Assembly: GCA_964468725.1 (NCBI GenBank)
Contig: CAYXVU010000240.1
Coordinates: 1-9,265 of the forward strand
Length of the DNA: 9,265 nt
Direction of reading: 5' to 3'
Source of the DNA: CAYXVU01 sp964468725
GTDB lineage: Bacteria; Acidobacteriota; Blastocatellia; UBA7656
The notes beneath the pieces are model-generated. The model was not told where the DNA came from, made no database searches, and saw nothing but the letters and a program-made list of their open reading frames with translations. Made by a program: the position numbers and the translations under genes. Positions 1 through 6,003 of this stretch are shown here, piece after piece. The number at the start of each line of letters is the position of its first letter. Position 1 is the stretch's first letter.

Positions 1-1
1 C

Positions 2-988
2 AAACTCGATCAACGCCAAAAAGGTCTGCTCTGGTATTCGATGTACGGCGTCACTTTCGCTGCCAACTACGCCTTTGAAAATCTGCATGACAAGAGAGGC
101 GAATTGACCCTCTTCTTCACCTTGCCGACGGCCAATGGGCGCTATGACGACTTTCGCTTCGAGGTAGACGGCGCTGCGGTTCCCTTCACGCGGCAAGATG
201 CCAGTCGCGTGATTGCGAAAATTCCTTGCGCCCCCAAATCGCGCCATCAACTGGCCGTCGCCTACAACACGCAAGGCATGGATCGCTTCTTGTACTCATT
301 CGGCGAAGGCATCAGCGAAGTCCGCGACTTTCGACTGTTGGCGACGACGGATTTCGGCGGCTACGACCACCCCGGCGATACGATTTCGCCGAATGAAAAG
401 CAACAGATCGGCAACGGCTGGCAGTTACAGTGGAACTACAATAATCTGATCTCCGGCAATGGCATCGGCATCGAAACGCCGCAGAAGATCAACCCCGGCC
501 CGCTGGCGGCGCGCATCTCGTTTTTCGCGCCAGTCTCGTTAGGCTTCTTCTTCTTTTTGATCTTCATCATCTCGTTGCTGCGCAAGATCGAAATTCATCC
601 GATGAACTATTTCTTTCTCGCCGCTTCGTTTTTTGCCTTTCACTTGTTGCTGGCCTATCTGGTTGACCATATCTCGATACACGCGGCTTTTGTGTTATGT
701 TCGGCGGTTTCGATCTTTCTTGTCGTGTCCTACATGCGAATCGTCACCGGCACGCGCTTCGCTGTCGTCGAGACGGCGTTGGCGCAGTTGGTCTACCTGA
801 TCGGCTTCTCTTATGCCTTTTTCATTGAAGGCTTCACCGGATTGGCGGTGACGATTGGCTCGATCATCACCCTGTTTGTGGTGATGCAGATGACGGCGAA
901 GATCAACTGGTCGGAGAAGTTTCAACTCAAAGGGGTAGACATCAAGCTGGAACCGAAGAAAGAGAACCCCTACGCGATTACCGAATGA
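2..988 (+). CDS. CreD-like inner-membrane protein (5' end outside window)
   Basis: The reading frame is open from base 2 to a TGA at 986-988. The 13 codons before the first ATG (position 41) read on smoothly (RQKGLLWYS then MYGVTF), so this is the C-terminal ~328 residues of a longer gene and position 41 is not the start. About 175 residues form a soluble, beta-rich, presumably periplasmic domain. They are followed by five hydrophobic segments, around 538-603, 604-670, 682-741, 766-832 and 838-897, separated by short loops. The segment order, the HPMNYFFLA motif after the first helix and the ending MTAKINW resemble the C-terminal half of CreD (the E. coli Cre-regulon inner-membrane protein, reported to affect envelope and colicin/beta-lactam phenotypes). 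The biochemical role of this family is unknown. The last ~25 residues are charged and cytoplasmic. The gene converges on the 160-residue membrane-protein gene to its right. The family call rests on recalled similarity and topology; the function is not known. Confidence 0.72.
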   Translation, partial: KLDQRQKGLLWYSMYGVTFAANYAFENLHDKRGELTLFFTLPTANGRYDDFRFEVDGAAVPFTRQDASRVIAKIPCAPKSRHQLAVAYNTQGMDRFLYSFGEGISEVRDFRLLATTDFGGYDHPGDTISPNEKQQIGNGWQLQWNYNNLISGNGIGIETPQKINPGPLAARISFFAPVSLGFFFFLIFIISLLRKIEIHPMNYFFLAASFFAFHLLLAYLVDHISIHAAFVLCSAVSIFLVVSYMRIVTGTRFAVVETALAQLVYLIGFSYAFFIEGFTGLAVTIGSIITLFVVMQMTAKINWSEKFQLKGVDIKLEPKKENPYAITE

Positions 989-1120
989 ATGCCCCCGCTT
1001 TCATCGCAATGGCGCAAAGGCGTAGTGGCACTGCGGCGCGAAATGGTAAGCGAAGCCTTCTGCGTTCTTTGCGCCCTTGTGGTGAAAGCGCGGCTGCCAA
1101 CCGGGGCAGTCGGCATGGCG
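989..1120. repeat. Convergent intergenic spacer with a probable dispersed-repeat phrase
   Basis: This 132-bp spacer lies between two convergent stop codons. Bases 1057-1087 contain the phrase TGCGTTCTTTGCGCCCTTGT followed by GGTGAA. Phrases of the type 'TTTGCGTTCTTTGCGCC..TTGTGGTGAA' recur between genes in many large bacterial genomes, so this is probably one copy of a dispersed intergenic repeat; that is from memory and inference. A short CTGCC/GGCAG inverted repeat (1094-1098 and 1105-1109) has no T-tract and is a weak terminator candidate. The short open frames across the spacer have no convincing ribosome-binding site and I do not call them genes. Confidence 0.35.
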
Positions 1121-1603
1121 TTAGCGTATATCGAGGCGCGTCAGCAGCAGCCCAATCGCTACGGCCATTCCGACGACGAATAACCAAAAAGCCGCTTGCA
1201 GGTAACGGTGCTTGTCGGCAATGAGCGTCGTCGCCTGCTCGCGTATGTCATCGGGCGAATGGAGCAGCACGTTGAGTTTTTTGGTCATCGCCACTTCGAT
1301 GCAGCAATAGAGCGCCAGCAACCAAGCGAGGAAGGGCACGGCGAAGAGAGCTTTGAGCAGAATCGGCCATTCTTCGGGGATGAATTTGGCGAATCCGAGA
1401 ATGCCCAGATAGATGCCCTGCACGACGCCGAGCGCCGACATCAGCGCATTCGAGGCATTGCGAATCGTGGTCAGCGATTCGGTGAGCATCAGCTTGCCTA
1501 TCTCCAACCACAGATCGTCATCTTGGCGGGCGGGCGCACTATCATAGATCGTTTCGCCCGTAATCGCAGGCACAGCTTGAACACGGTCTTGCGTTTCCGA
1601 CAT
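1121..1603 (-). CDS. Hypothetical three-helix membrane protein in the CHAT cluster
   Basis: This 160-residue protein starts at ATG 1603-1601. A strong Shine-Dalgarno, AAGGAG (1611-1616 on the complement), lies 7 bases upstream. I do not recognise the family. The first ~50 residues are polar and acidic (DSAPARQDDD) and have no signal peptide. Three hydrophobic stretches follow: roughly residues 53-73 (ending GILGFAKF), 80-105 (FLAWLLALYCCIEVAM) and 135-155 (LFVVGMAVAIGLLL). A ~30-residue charged loop (MTKKLNVLLHSPDDIREQ) sits between the second and third. The C-terminus is short (TRLDIR). The gene begins 21 bp after the stop of the small gene upstream, so the two are probably co-transcribed, and both lie downstream of the CHAT gene on the same strand. 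A role as membrane effector, protease substrate or anchor of the CHAT protein is possible from position alone. Nothing in the sequence proves it. Confidence 0.75.
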   Translation of the reverse strand: MSETQDRVQAVPAITGETIYDSAPARQDDDLWLEIGKLMLTESLTTIRNASNALMSALGVVQGIYLGILGFAKFIPEEWPILLKALFAVPFLAWLLALYCCIEVAMTKKLNVLLHSPDDIREQATTLIADKHRYLQAAFWLFVVGMAVAIGLLLTRLDIR

Positions 1604-1610
1604 AGCCGTT

Positions 1611-1616
1611 CTCCTT
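1611..1616 (-). promoter_or_regulatory. Shine-Dalgarno of the 160-residue membrane protein
   Basis: The complement reads AAGGAG, 7 bases before ATG 1603. It lies in the 21-bp gap between the two small genes, which favours separate translation initiation on one transcript. Confidence 0.7.
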
Positions 1617-1624
1617 TGACGCGC

Positions 1625-1846
1625 TCAGTGATTGCGTTGGTGATGGTCAATCATCGCTTGCGTAATGACGACGCGCCCCGCTGTGCAGAAGCGGCACGGC
1701 AGAACGAATCGCTGCTGCCGGTCGGCAGACGCCCTGCCCGGATAGACGGCGCGAAATATCACAGTTGGCTGTTGAATCTCATCAGGGTCAACATCGTTGA
1801 GGTGAGAGTCATCCCGGTCACACCGGACTTTCATCGTACCAGCCAT
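1625..1846 (-). CDS. Small cysteine-containing protein (73 residues) in the CHAT cluster
   Basis: This short gene encodes 73 residues, from ATG 1846 to TGA at 1627-1625. The start is decided by a perfect AAGGAGG (complement of 1854-1860) 7 bases upstream. An in-frame ATG at 1864 overlaps that Shine-Dalgarno and is rejected. I do not recognise the family. The protein is soluble and begins MAGTMKVRCDRDD. It carries Cys9, a CxxC pair at Cys51/Cys54 (LPCRFCTAG) and a histidine-rich tail (His68, His69, His73). This could be a small metal-binding or redox-sensitive fold, but the spacing does not match a zinc ribbon I can name. The gene lies 213 bp after the CHAT gene and 21 bp before the membrane-protein gene, on the same strand. 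It could be a co-transcribed regulator or substrate of the CHAT protease; that is inference. Being a real gene is supported mainly by the excellent ribosome-binding site and tight spacing. Confidence 0.65.
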   Translation of the reverse strand: MAGTMKVRCDRDDSHLNDVDPDEIQQPTVIFRAVYPGRASADRQQRFVLPCRFCTAGRVVITQAMIDHHQRNH

Positions 1847-1853
1847 CGTTTTG

Positions 1854-1860
1854 CCTCCTT
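1854..1860 (-). promoter_or_regulatory. Shine-Dalgarno that fixes the start of the 73-residue gene
   Basis: The complement reads AAGGAGG, a full match to the anti-Shine-Dalgarno core, with 7 bases to ATG 1846. The alternative ATG at 1864 lies just upstream of it and would place the Shine-Dalgarno inside the coding sequence. Confidence 0.75.
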
Positions 1861-1978
1861 TCATAGTCAGAGCAAAGATGCCGCGCGGCGCAAGCGTTCA
1901 GCCTATCCCCTTCAGGCGGAATGTAGCCGAATGACCAAACGCCGACGATAATCGGTATGCCGGACGCCCGCATTCGAC

Positions 1979-2061
1979 GGCTCGCTTGCCTTTCCAAGGC
2001 TCGCTTCACAACTGCGCTTGCGGAAACCGGCAGTTGCCTCCGCGTCACTCGCTCGCCGGTT
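1979..2061. repeat. Inverted- and direct-repeat cluster just after the CHAT gene
   Basis: In the 213-bp gap between the CHAT stop (2060) and the 73-residue gene, several repeats are packed together. CAACTGC (2009-2015) pairs with GCAGTTG (2030-2036), and CGG/CCG (2021-2023 and 2027-2029) can extend the stem around an AAA loop. GCCTT (1988-1992) pairs with AAGGC (1996-2000) around a 3-base loop. AACCGGC (2025-2031) and GCCGGTT (2055-2061) form a longer alternative stem overlapping the stop codon. GGCTCGCTT occurs twice, 19 bp apart (1979-1987 and 1998-2006). No T-tract follows on the minus strand, so this is not a classical intrinsic terminator. It may be a structured repeat element, an RNA processing or stability element, or a partial terminator that lowers expression of the downstream genes. 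Confidence 0.45.
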
Positions 2062-4966
2062 AATCGAGCAACCCCTCCGGCACGTCAGTCTTGGTAGCCT
2101 CCCGCCACGCCGCATCAAAGCCCTCCGCGCCCCACTTGCTGCGGAGAGTCTTCAGCATTCGGGCAACGATCTGTGCATTAGGCGATTGCAATTCTATAAA
2201 AGCACTCAGAGCGAAAAGCAACCGCTCAAACGCTTCCGCGTAGCGCTCCGTTTCCGTGAATAGCTTGCCAATCTGCCCTTGTGAGGAGGCGACGCCGTCG
2301 CGGTTGCCGAGTTCTTCTTTGATCTTGAGGGAGCGTTGATAGAGGTCGAGAGCCGCCTCATAGTCGCCGCGAGATTGTAGCAATATCCCGAAGTTATGAA
2401 TCAATCCGGCAAAGGTTGATCGGTCTACTTTATCCATTACTCGCTGGTATTGCGCTTCAAGGTAATAGCCGAAGCCCCAGAGATGTAAGAGAGGGGTTGC
2501 GTTATTTAATAGCGATGCAGCGTCTGTGAAGTCTTCGGCTTCCATCAGCAGTTCAAAGGCTTCCATCTCTCCCCAAACGGCAGCGGGCGTCTTGTCGTCC
2601 TCCTTTGTCAACTTTGTGAGGTTGGTGTAATAAGCCGCCGCGTCGCGCAGGCGCGTGCGCCACAACTCCTCTCCTTGTTTATCACGGCAAAAGTCGCGCA
2701 CCAGATTGTGCGCGCAGAGGCTTGCCAGCGAGCCTTTCTCAAATGTCGGCATCATCAGCCCCCAATCAATCAACTCTTTGATGGGGGCATCGGGATTTGC
2801 CGCCACTCGCCTTTCGGGAAGCGCGTTCGATAGGGCTTCTAATAATGCAGCGTCATCCAACGTGTTCCACTCTTCCGGCATTTTGTCTCTGTCCAGACTC
2901 TGCAAAAACTCTGCCGGGAGAGAAACCTTTTCGCCCATCACCCATTCGACGGCGGCCATCGGCACAAACTCGCGGAAGGCTGACAGGCGATCAAGCAACT
3001 CGCGCGCTCTATCCGTCAGTTGCCCGTAGTTCAACTCGATGGCCAGAAATTCGCGCAGTTCGGCGTGCAACGCTTTCGCATCGCGCAACGCATCTTTTAA
3101 CGGGTGATGCCCGCAGTAATGATCTAACGCGACCATCGCATAGGGATGACCGCCGAACGTGTCGAAGGCTTCGCGTTTATCGGCTACCGAAGACTCGGCC
3201 AGTCGCGGCAGCTTTTGCATCATCCCCAACGCTTCCGGCCAGATCAAATCGTCGAGCGATAGCTCTTCGATCTTGCCTAACCGCAACGTGTCAATGTCGA
3301 AGCGATAGCGCGATGTGAAGATGAACTTGCTCGCCGATGTCGCTTTCAATAACGCGCTCAAAAAGAGGCGCAGGTTTTCATCGGCAATGCGCGGCTCTGC
3401 GCCATCGCGCGTTAGCTGGCTCTCGAAGTTGTCGAAGATCAACAGCAGCGGGCGGCGATTGAGCACTTGCGCGACAAAGGCGGCCAGCGTATCCGGCTTG
3501 ATGGCTTGAAAGGCTAACGGTTGCAAATCCTGAATGCCCTGCAACGTGAAGTACTGATTCAACTCGATGACGATGCGTTCGGGCGATTGCGTGCCGCTTG
3601 TGCAATCGAAGACGTGAACGCCGCTGAACTGCTTCTGCGAGCGTTCGTAGACGCGACTCGCCCGCGTCCATCGTTCGATGACGTGACCGGCCAGCGTCGT
3701 CTTGCCCATGCCGCCGATGCCGTGAATGATGACGGCGCGTTGGTTGTGATGAATCAACGCATCCCGAATGCGGCGATACTCGCGCCGTCGGCCATAAAAC
3801 CCGAAACCGAGCAGCGGAATGTTGCCCGTTGACAGGCTGAAATCTATGGCTTGCGATTGCGGCGCAGGCATAGGCGCTTCGGTGATTTGCAGGCATTCGC
3901 CGTTGGCGCACAGCAACACCGGCGCGAGCGCATCGGCTTGCACATAGTCGTTACCGCTTTTGAGCAATGCGCGCCGCATTGCGCTCACCGCCATCTCGAT
4001 TGGCTGCCCCGCGAGCAGACGCGGGTAGAGCAGTTCGGCCAGTTGCAAACCCGCCGCATCGGAGATCGAAAACTGCATGGCGATGACCGCCGGAATGTTG
4101 CGCCGCGCCAATCCCCGCGCCAGATCACGAAAGCCGCCGACGTTCAACGTGCGCGCCGTCTGGCAGCCGGACAACACCACTAGCCGCAACGATTTTTCTC
4201 CGCGTTGGAGCGACTGAAGCACTTCGGCAACGGAAGCGGGCAACCTCTTGCCCTGATGGTCTTCTAGCAGCAGTCCGCCGCCTCTGCCATCGTTTGCGGG
4301 CGGGATGCCGTGACCGGTGAAGTGCAAAATGTGATAGCCCGATTCCAGACTGCCTTCGAGAATGTCGAGGCGGGCTTCGTCTTCAGCGTCAAGGTGCAAG
4401 CGGCCTTGTGTCGCCGGAAGGTTGACGGCGGTGAGCAGAATCTCTTGCTCGCGTTCGATCTGCAATCGCTGATGGGGTTGCAAATCGAGCGGGCTGGCGA
4501 CGAAAGCCAACATCTTCATCGGCATCGGCACGGCGTCCAATTCGCCTTGCGGTTTGATGTCGAGCGGCAACCGCGACATGCCGGTCATCGTGTCGGCGGC
4601 GATGAATTCGTTGCCATCGTGCAGCGTCTCCCACGGCAGCGATTCGAGCGCGAAAGCATCGGGCGAAATGCGAATGCAGAGGACGAGAAAATCGCTGCGA
4701 TTTTTGCGCGCTTGCCACACCCGCTCAATGTCGGGCGTGAAGAGGTTTTGATAGAGCGCGTTGCCAAACTCTTTCTGTCGCGCCAGTCGCGCCGCCGGGT
4801 CTTTCGGGTCGAAACCGAGGCGGTCAATCGCCTGTTGGGTCAGAAACGAAAGGGGCTGAGTGAAATTGGCACGGGCGAGCAGTTGCGAATCGCCGCGCGC
4901 GAAGACTTCCAGCCTGTAGGTGTCTCCAGTTTCGGGGTGAATGTGAAACTCTAAAATATCAATCAT
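2060..4966 (-). CDS. CHAT protease-NB-ARC NTPase-TPR protein (STAND-type sensor/effector)
   Basis: This 968-residue cytoplasmic multidomain protein starts at ATG 4966. GGAG (4973-4976) lies 6 bases upstream; an in-frame TTG at 4972 abuts the Shine-Dalgarno and is rejected. Residues ~1-365 hold an N-terminal region and a CHAT (caspase-like cysteine protease) domain. Its likely catalytic dyad is His219 in HILHFTGHG and Cys268 in VVLSGCQTA, both intact. Residues ~390-620 are an NB-ARC/STAND NTPase: P-loop GIGGMGKTT (416-424), Walker B LLLIFDNFE (Asp512), TSR sensor motif (551-553) and GGHP (605-608). Residues ~640-850 are helical (winged-helix/helical arm). Two clear TPR-like hairpins follow at ~852-887 and ~892-927. 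In known STAND proteins, ligand binding by the repeats triggers NTP-dependent oligomerisation and activates the effector domain; CHAT effectors cleave partner proteins in bacterial immunity or cell death. An antiphage or programmed-death role here is inference. Two small genes follow on the same strand. Confidence 0.9.
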   Translation of the reverse strand: MIDILEFHIHPETGDTYRLEVFARGDSQLLARANFTQPLSFLTQQAIDRLGFDPKDPAARLARQKEFGNALYQNLFTPDIERVWQARKNRSDFLVLCIRISPDAFALESLPWETLHDGNEFIAADTMTGMSRLPLDIKPQGELDAVPMPMKMLAFVASPLDLQPHQRLQIEREQEILLTAVNLPATQGRLHLDAEDEARLDILEGSLESGYHILHFTGHGIPPANDGRGGGLLLEDHQGKRLPASVAEVLQSLQRGEKSLRLVVLSGCQTARTLNVGGFRDLARGLARRNIPAVIAMQFSISDAAGLQLAELLYPRLLAGQPIEMAVSAMRRALLKSGNDYVQADALAPVLLCANGECLQITEAPMPAPQSQAIDFSLSTGNIPLLGFGFYGRRREYRRIRDALIHHNQRAVIIHGIGGMGKTTLAGHVIERWTRASRVYERSQKQFSGVHVFDCTSGTQSPERIVIELNQYFTLQGIQDLQPLAFQAIKPDTLAAFVAQVLNRRPLLLIFDNFESQLTRDGAEPRIADENLRLFLSALLKATSASKFIFTSRYRFDIDTLRLGKIEELSLDDLIWPEALGMMQKLPRLAESSVADKREAFDTFGGHPYAMVALDHYCGHHPLKDALRDAKALHAELREFLAIELNYGQLTDRARELLDRLSAFREFVPMAAVEWVMGEKVSLPAEFLQSLDRDKMPEEWNTLDDAALLEALSNALPERRVAANPDAPIKELIDWGLMMPTFEKGSLASLCAHNLVRDFCRDKQGEELWRTRLRDAAAYYTNLTKLTKEDDKTPAAVWGEMEAFELLMEAEDFTDAASLLNNATPLLHLWGFGYYLEAQYQRVMDKVDRSTFAGLIHNFGILLQSRGDYEAALDLYQRSLKIKEELGNRDGVASSQGQIGKLFTETERYAEAFERLLFALSAFIELQSPNAQIVARMLKTLRSKWGAEGFDAAWREATKTDVPEGLLD

Positions 4967-4972
4967 CCGCAA

Positions 4973-4976
4973 CTCC
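4973..4976 (-). promoter_or_regulatory. Shine-Dalgarno that selects ATG 4966 for the CHAT gene
   Basis: The complement reads GGAG, then TTGCGG, then ATG. The 6-base spacing suits the ATG, whereas the TTG at 4972 begins directly after GGAG and could not be used with it. Confidence 0.6.
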
Positions 4977-5017
4977 GTGACCTTGATTCGAATTCGGGTT
5001 CGCGTTTCACTTTCGAA

Positions 5018-5035
5018 TGACGGAATTGGCCGTCA
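5018..5035. promoter_or_regulatory. 18-bp palindrome upstream of the CHAT gene (candidate operator)
   Basis: TGACGG (5018-5023) and CCGTCA (5030-5035) form a perfect 6+6 bp inverted repeat around AATTGG. It lies about 50-70 bases upstream of ATG 4966, where a promoter and its regulator would act. On the minus strand the right arm is part of TTTTGACGG, which contains a -35-like TTGACG, but I see no matching -10 at 16-18 bases. The dyad could bind a dimeric repressor; the gene for such a regulator is not visible in this window. Confidence 0.35.
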
Positions 5036-5095
5036 AAAGCGTACATCCGCCGCAAAGTTTTTTAGAAGCGGTCGCATAAATCATACCGAATGCGG

Positions 5096-5157
5096 GTTGA
5101 GAGGCGGTCTGCGACCGTCGGGCTGCGGCTCGTCGCGGTCAGAGACCGCTCCTCAAC
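5096..5157. repeat. Long imperfect hairpin, REP-like palindromic element
   Basis: Two 22-base arms (5096-5117 and 5136-5157) are reverse complements at 18 of 22 positions, with shared cores GCGGTCT/AGACCGC and CGACCG/CGGTC. The 18-base spacer contains a further small stem: CGGGC (5119-5123) pairs with GCTCG (5128-5132, one G-T pair) around TGCG. The whole 62 bases can therefore fold as a single long GC-rich hairpin. There is no flanking T-tract, and it sits in a divergent promoter region, so termination is not its obvious role. Size, imperfect symmetry and intergenic position resemble REP/RAYT- or MITE-type palindromic repeats. A genome-wide copy count would settle this. Confidence 0.6.
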
Positions 5158-5241
5158 GATTGGCTGAGAATTGACGAGACTGCTTCCAACTGATTTCGAC
5201 TGCGTTATGCTATTACCAAGATGGATAGACGAAAGGAAAGT

Positions 5242-6003
5242 ATGAACCTCTCCGATTACCTGCACCGCATCGGTTACGATGGCGCGCACGATGCCAACGC
5301 AAACACCTTGCGCCGATTGCATCGCGCACACCTGTTTCATGTGCCGTTCGAGAATCTGAGCATTCATCTGAAACGGCCAATCGTTTTGGATACCGCGCAC
5401 TTGTTCGAGAAGATCGTGCGCCAACGACGCGGTGGGTTCTGCTATGAGTTGAACGGGCTGCTGGCGTGGGCGCTCGGTCAGATGGGATTTGCGGTGACGA
5501 TGCTATCGGCGGGCGTGATGTCTGCGGATGGCAACTTCGGCCCGAACTTCGATCACATGGCGTTGCTTGTGCAACTCGATGAGCGATGGCTAGTGGATGT
5601 CGGCTTCGGCGATTCGTTCCTTGAGCCGTTGCGGCTTGATGAGCGCAGCGAGCAGCAGCAAGACAACGGCGCGTTTCGCCTTGATGAAGAAGGCGACGAC
5701 TTAACCTTGATGCGCCAAGTTGACGATCAATGGCAGCCGCAATATCGCTTCACGCTGACGCCGCGCATCTTCAGCGATTACGCGGAGATGTGCCACTTTC
5801 ATCAGACTTCGCCGCAGTCGCACTTTACCCGCAAACGAGTCTGCACGCGCGCCACGCCGCAAGGTCGCTTGACGCTCAGCGATTTGCGCCTCATCACCAC
5901 AACAGGAGATGAGAGAGACGAACGCCAGCTAGCCGATGAAGCAGAGTTCGATGCAATGTTGATCGCACACTTTGGGATTGCGCTGGCGCAGACAACGCTT
6001 TAG
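5242..6003 (+). CDS. nat: Arylamine N-acetyltransferase
   Basis: This 253-residue cytoplasmic enzyme transfers an acetyl group from acetyl-CoA to arylamines, arylhydroxylamines or arylhydrazines by a ping-pong mechanism. The catalytic triad is complete: Cys67 in RRGGFCYELN, His105 in NFDHMALL and Asp119 in WLVDVGFGD. The N-terminal signature HVPFENLSIHL (residues 33-43) is also present. Spacing matches bacterial NATs, in which the triad lies near residues 69, 107 and 122, although the protein is somewhat shorter than the usual 270-280. ATG 5242 is chosen because AAAGGA (5232-5237) precedes it; the in-frame ATG at 5221 would add seven residues, has no Shine-Dalgarno and contains this one. The gene ends tail to tail with the deaminase gene, sharing 4 bp. 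It is divergent from the CHAT gene. The physiological substrate cannot be read from the sequence; xenobiotic detoxification or a biosynthetic amide-forming role are both possible. Confidence 0.92.
   Translation: MNLSDYLHRIGYDGAHDANANTLRRLHRAHLFHVPFENLSIHLKRPIVLDTAHLFEKIVRQRRGGFCYELNGLLAWALGQMGFAVTMLSAGVMSADGNFGPNFDHMALLVQLDERWLVDVGFGDSFLEPLRLDERSEQQQDNGAFRLDEEGDDLTLMRQVDDQWQPQYRFTLTPRIFSDYAEMCHFHQTSPQSHFTRKRVCTRATPQGRLTLSDLRLITTTGDERDERQLADEAEFDAMLIAHFGIALAQTTL

Noticed and set aside
1094..1109. CTGCC/GGCAG hairpin as intrinsic terminator of the CreD-like gene
   Set aside because: It has only five base pairs and no T-run on either strand.
1121..1846. The two small genes as a toxin-antitoxin pair
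   Set aside because: Neither protein resembles a known toxin or antitoxin family, and their size order and context do not add support.
1196..1951. 251-codon plus-strand open frame
   Set aside because: It runs antisense to the two small genes, has no Shine-Dalgarno and has an Arg/His/Gln-rich composition typical of a frame shadow. Both minus-strand genes have strong ribosome-binding sites and sensible protein composition.
1818..2118. Two 68-76 codon minus-strand frames in and around the CHAT/73-residue gap
   Set aside because: They are Arg-rich with no Shine-Dalgarno, and they overlap the repeat cluster and the neighbouring real genes in other frames.
4310..4954. 214-codon plus-strand open frame within the CHAT gene
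   Set aside because: It is antisense to the conserved CHAT motifs. It is explained by codon bias of the real gene and has no ribosome-binding site.
4967..4972. TTG start for the CHAT protein
   Set aside because: The TTG directly abuts GGAG; the ATG at 4966 has correct spacing.
5171..5241. Plus-strand promoter for nat (TTCCAA...TATGCT)
   Set aside because: The -35 matches only about half of the consensus, too weak to list as a feature.
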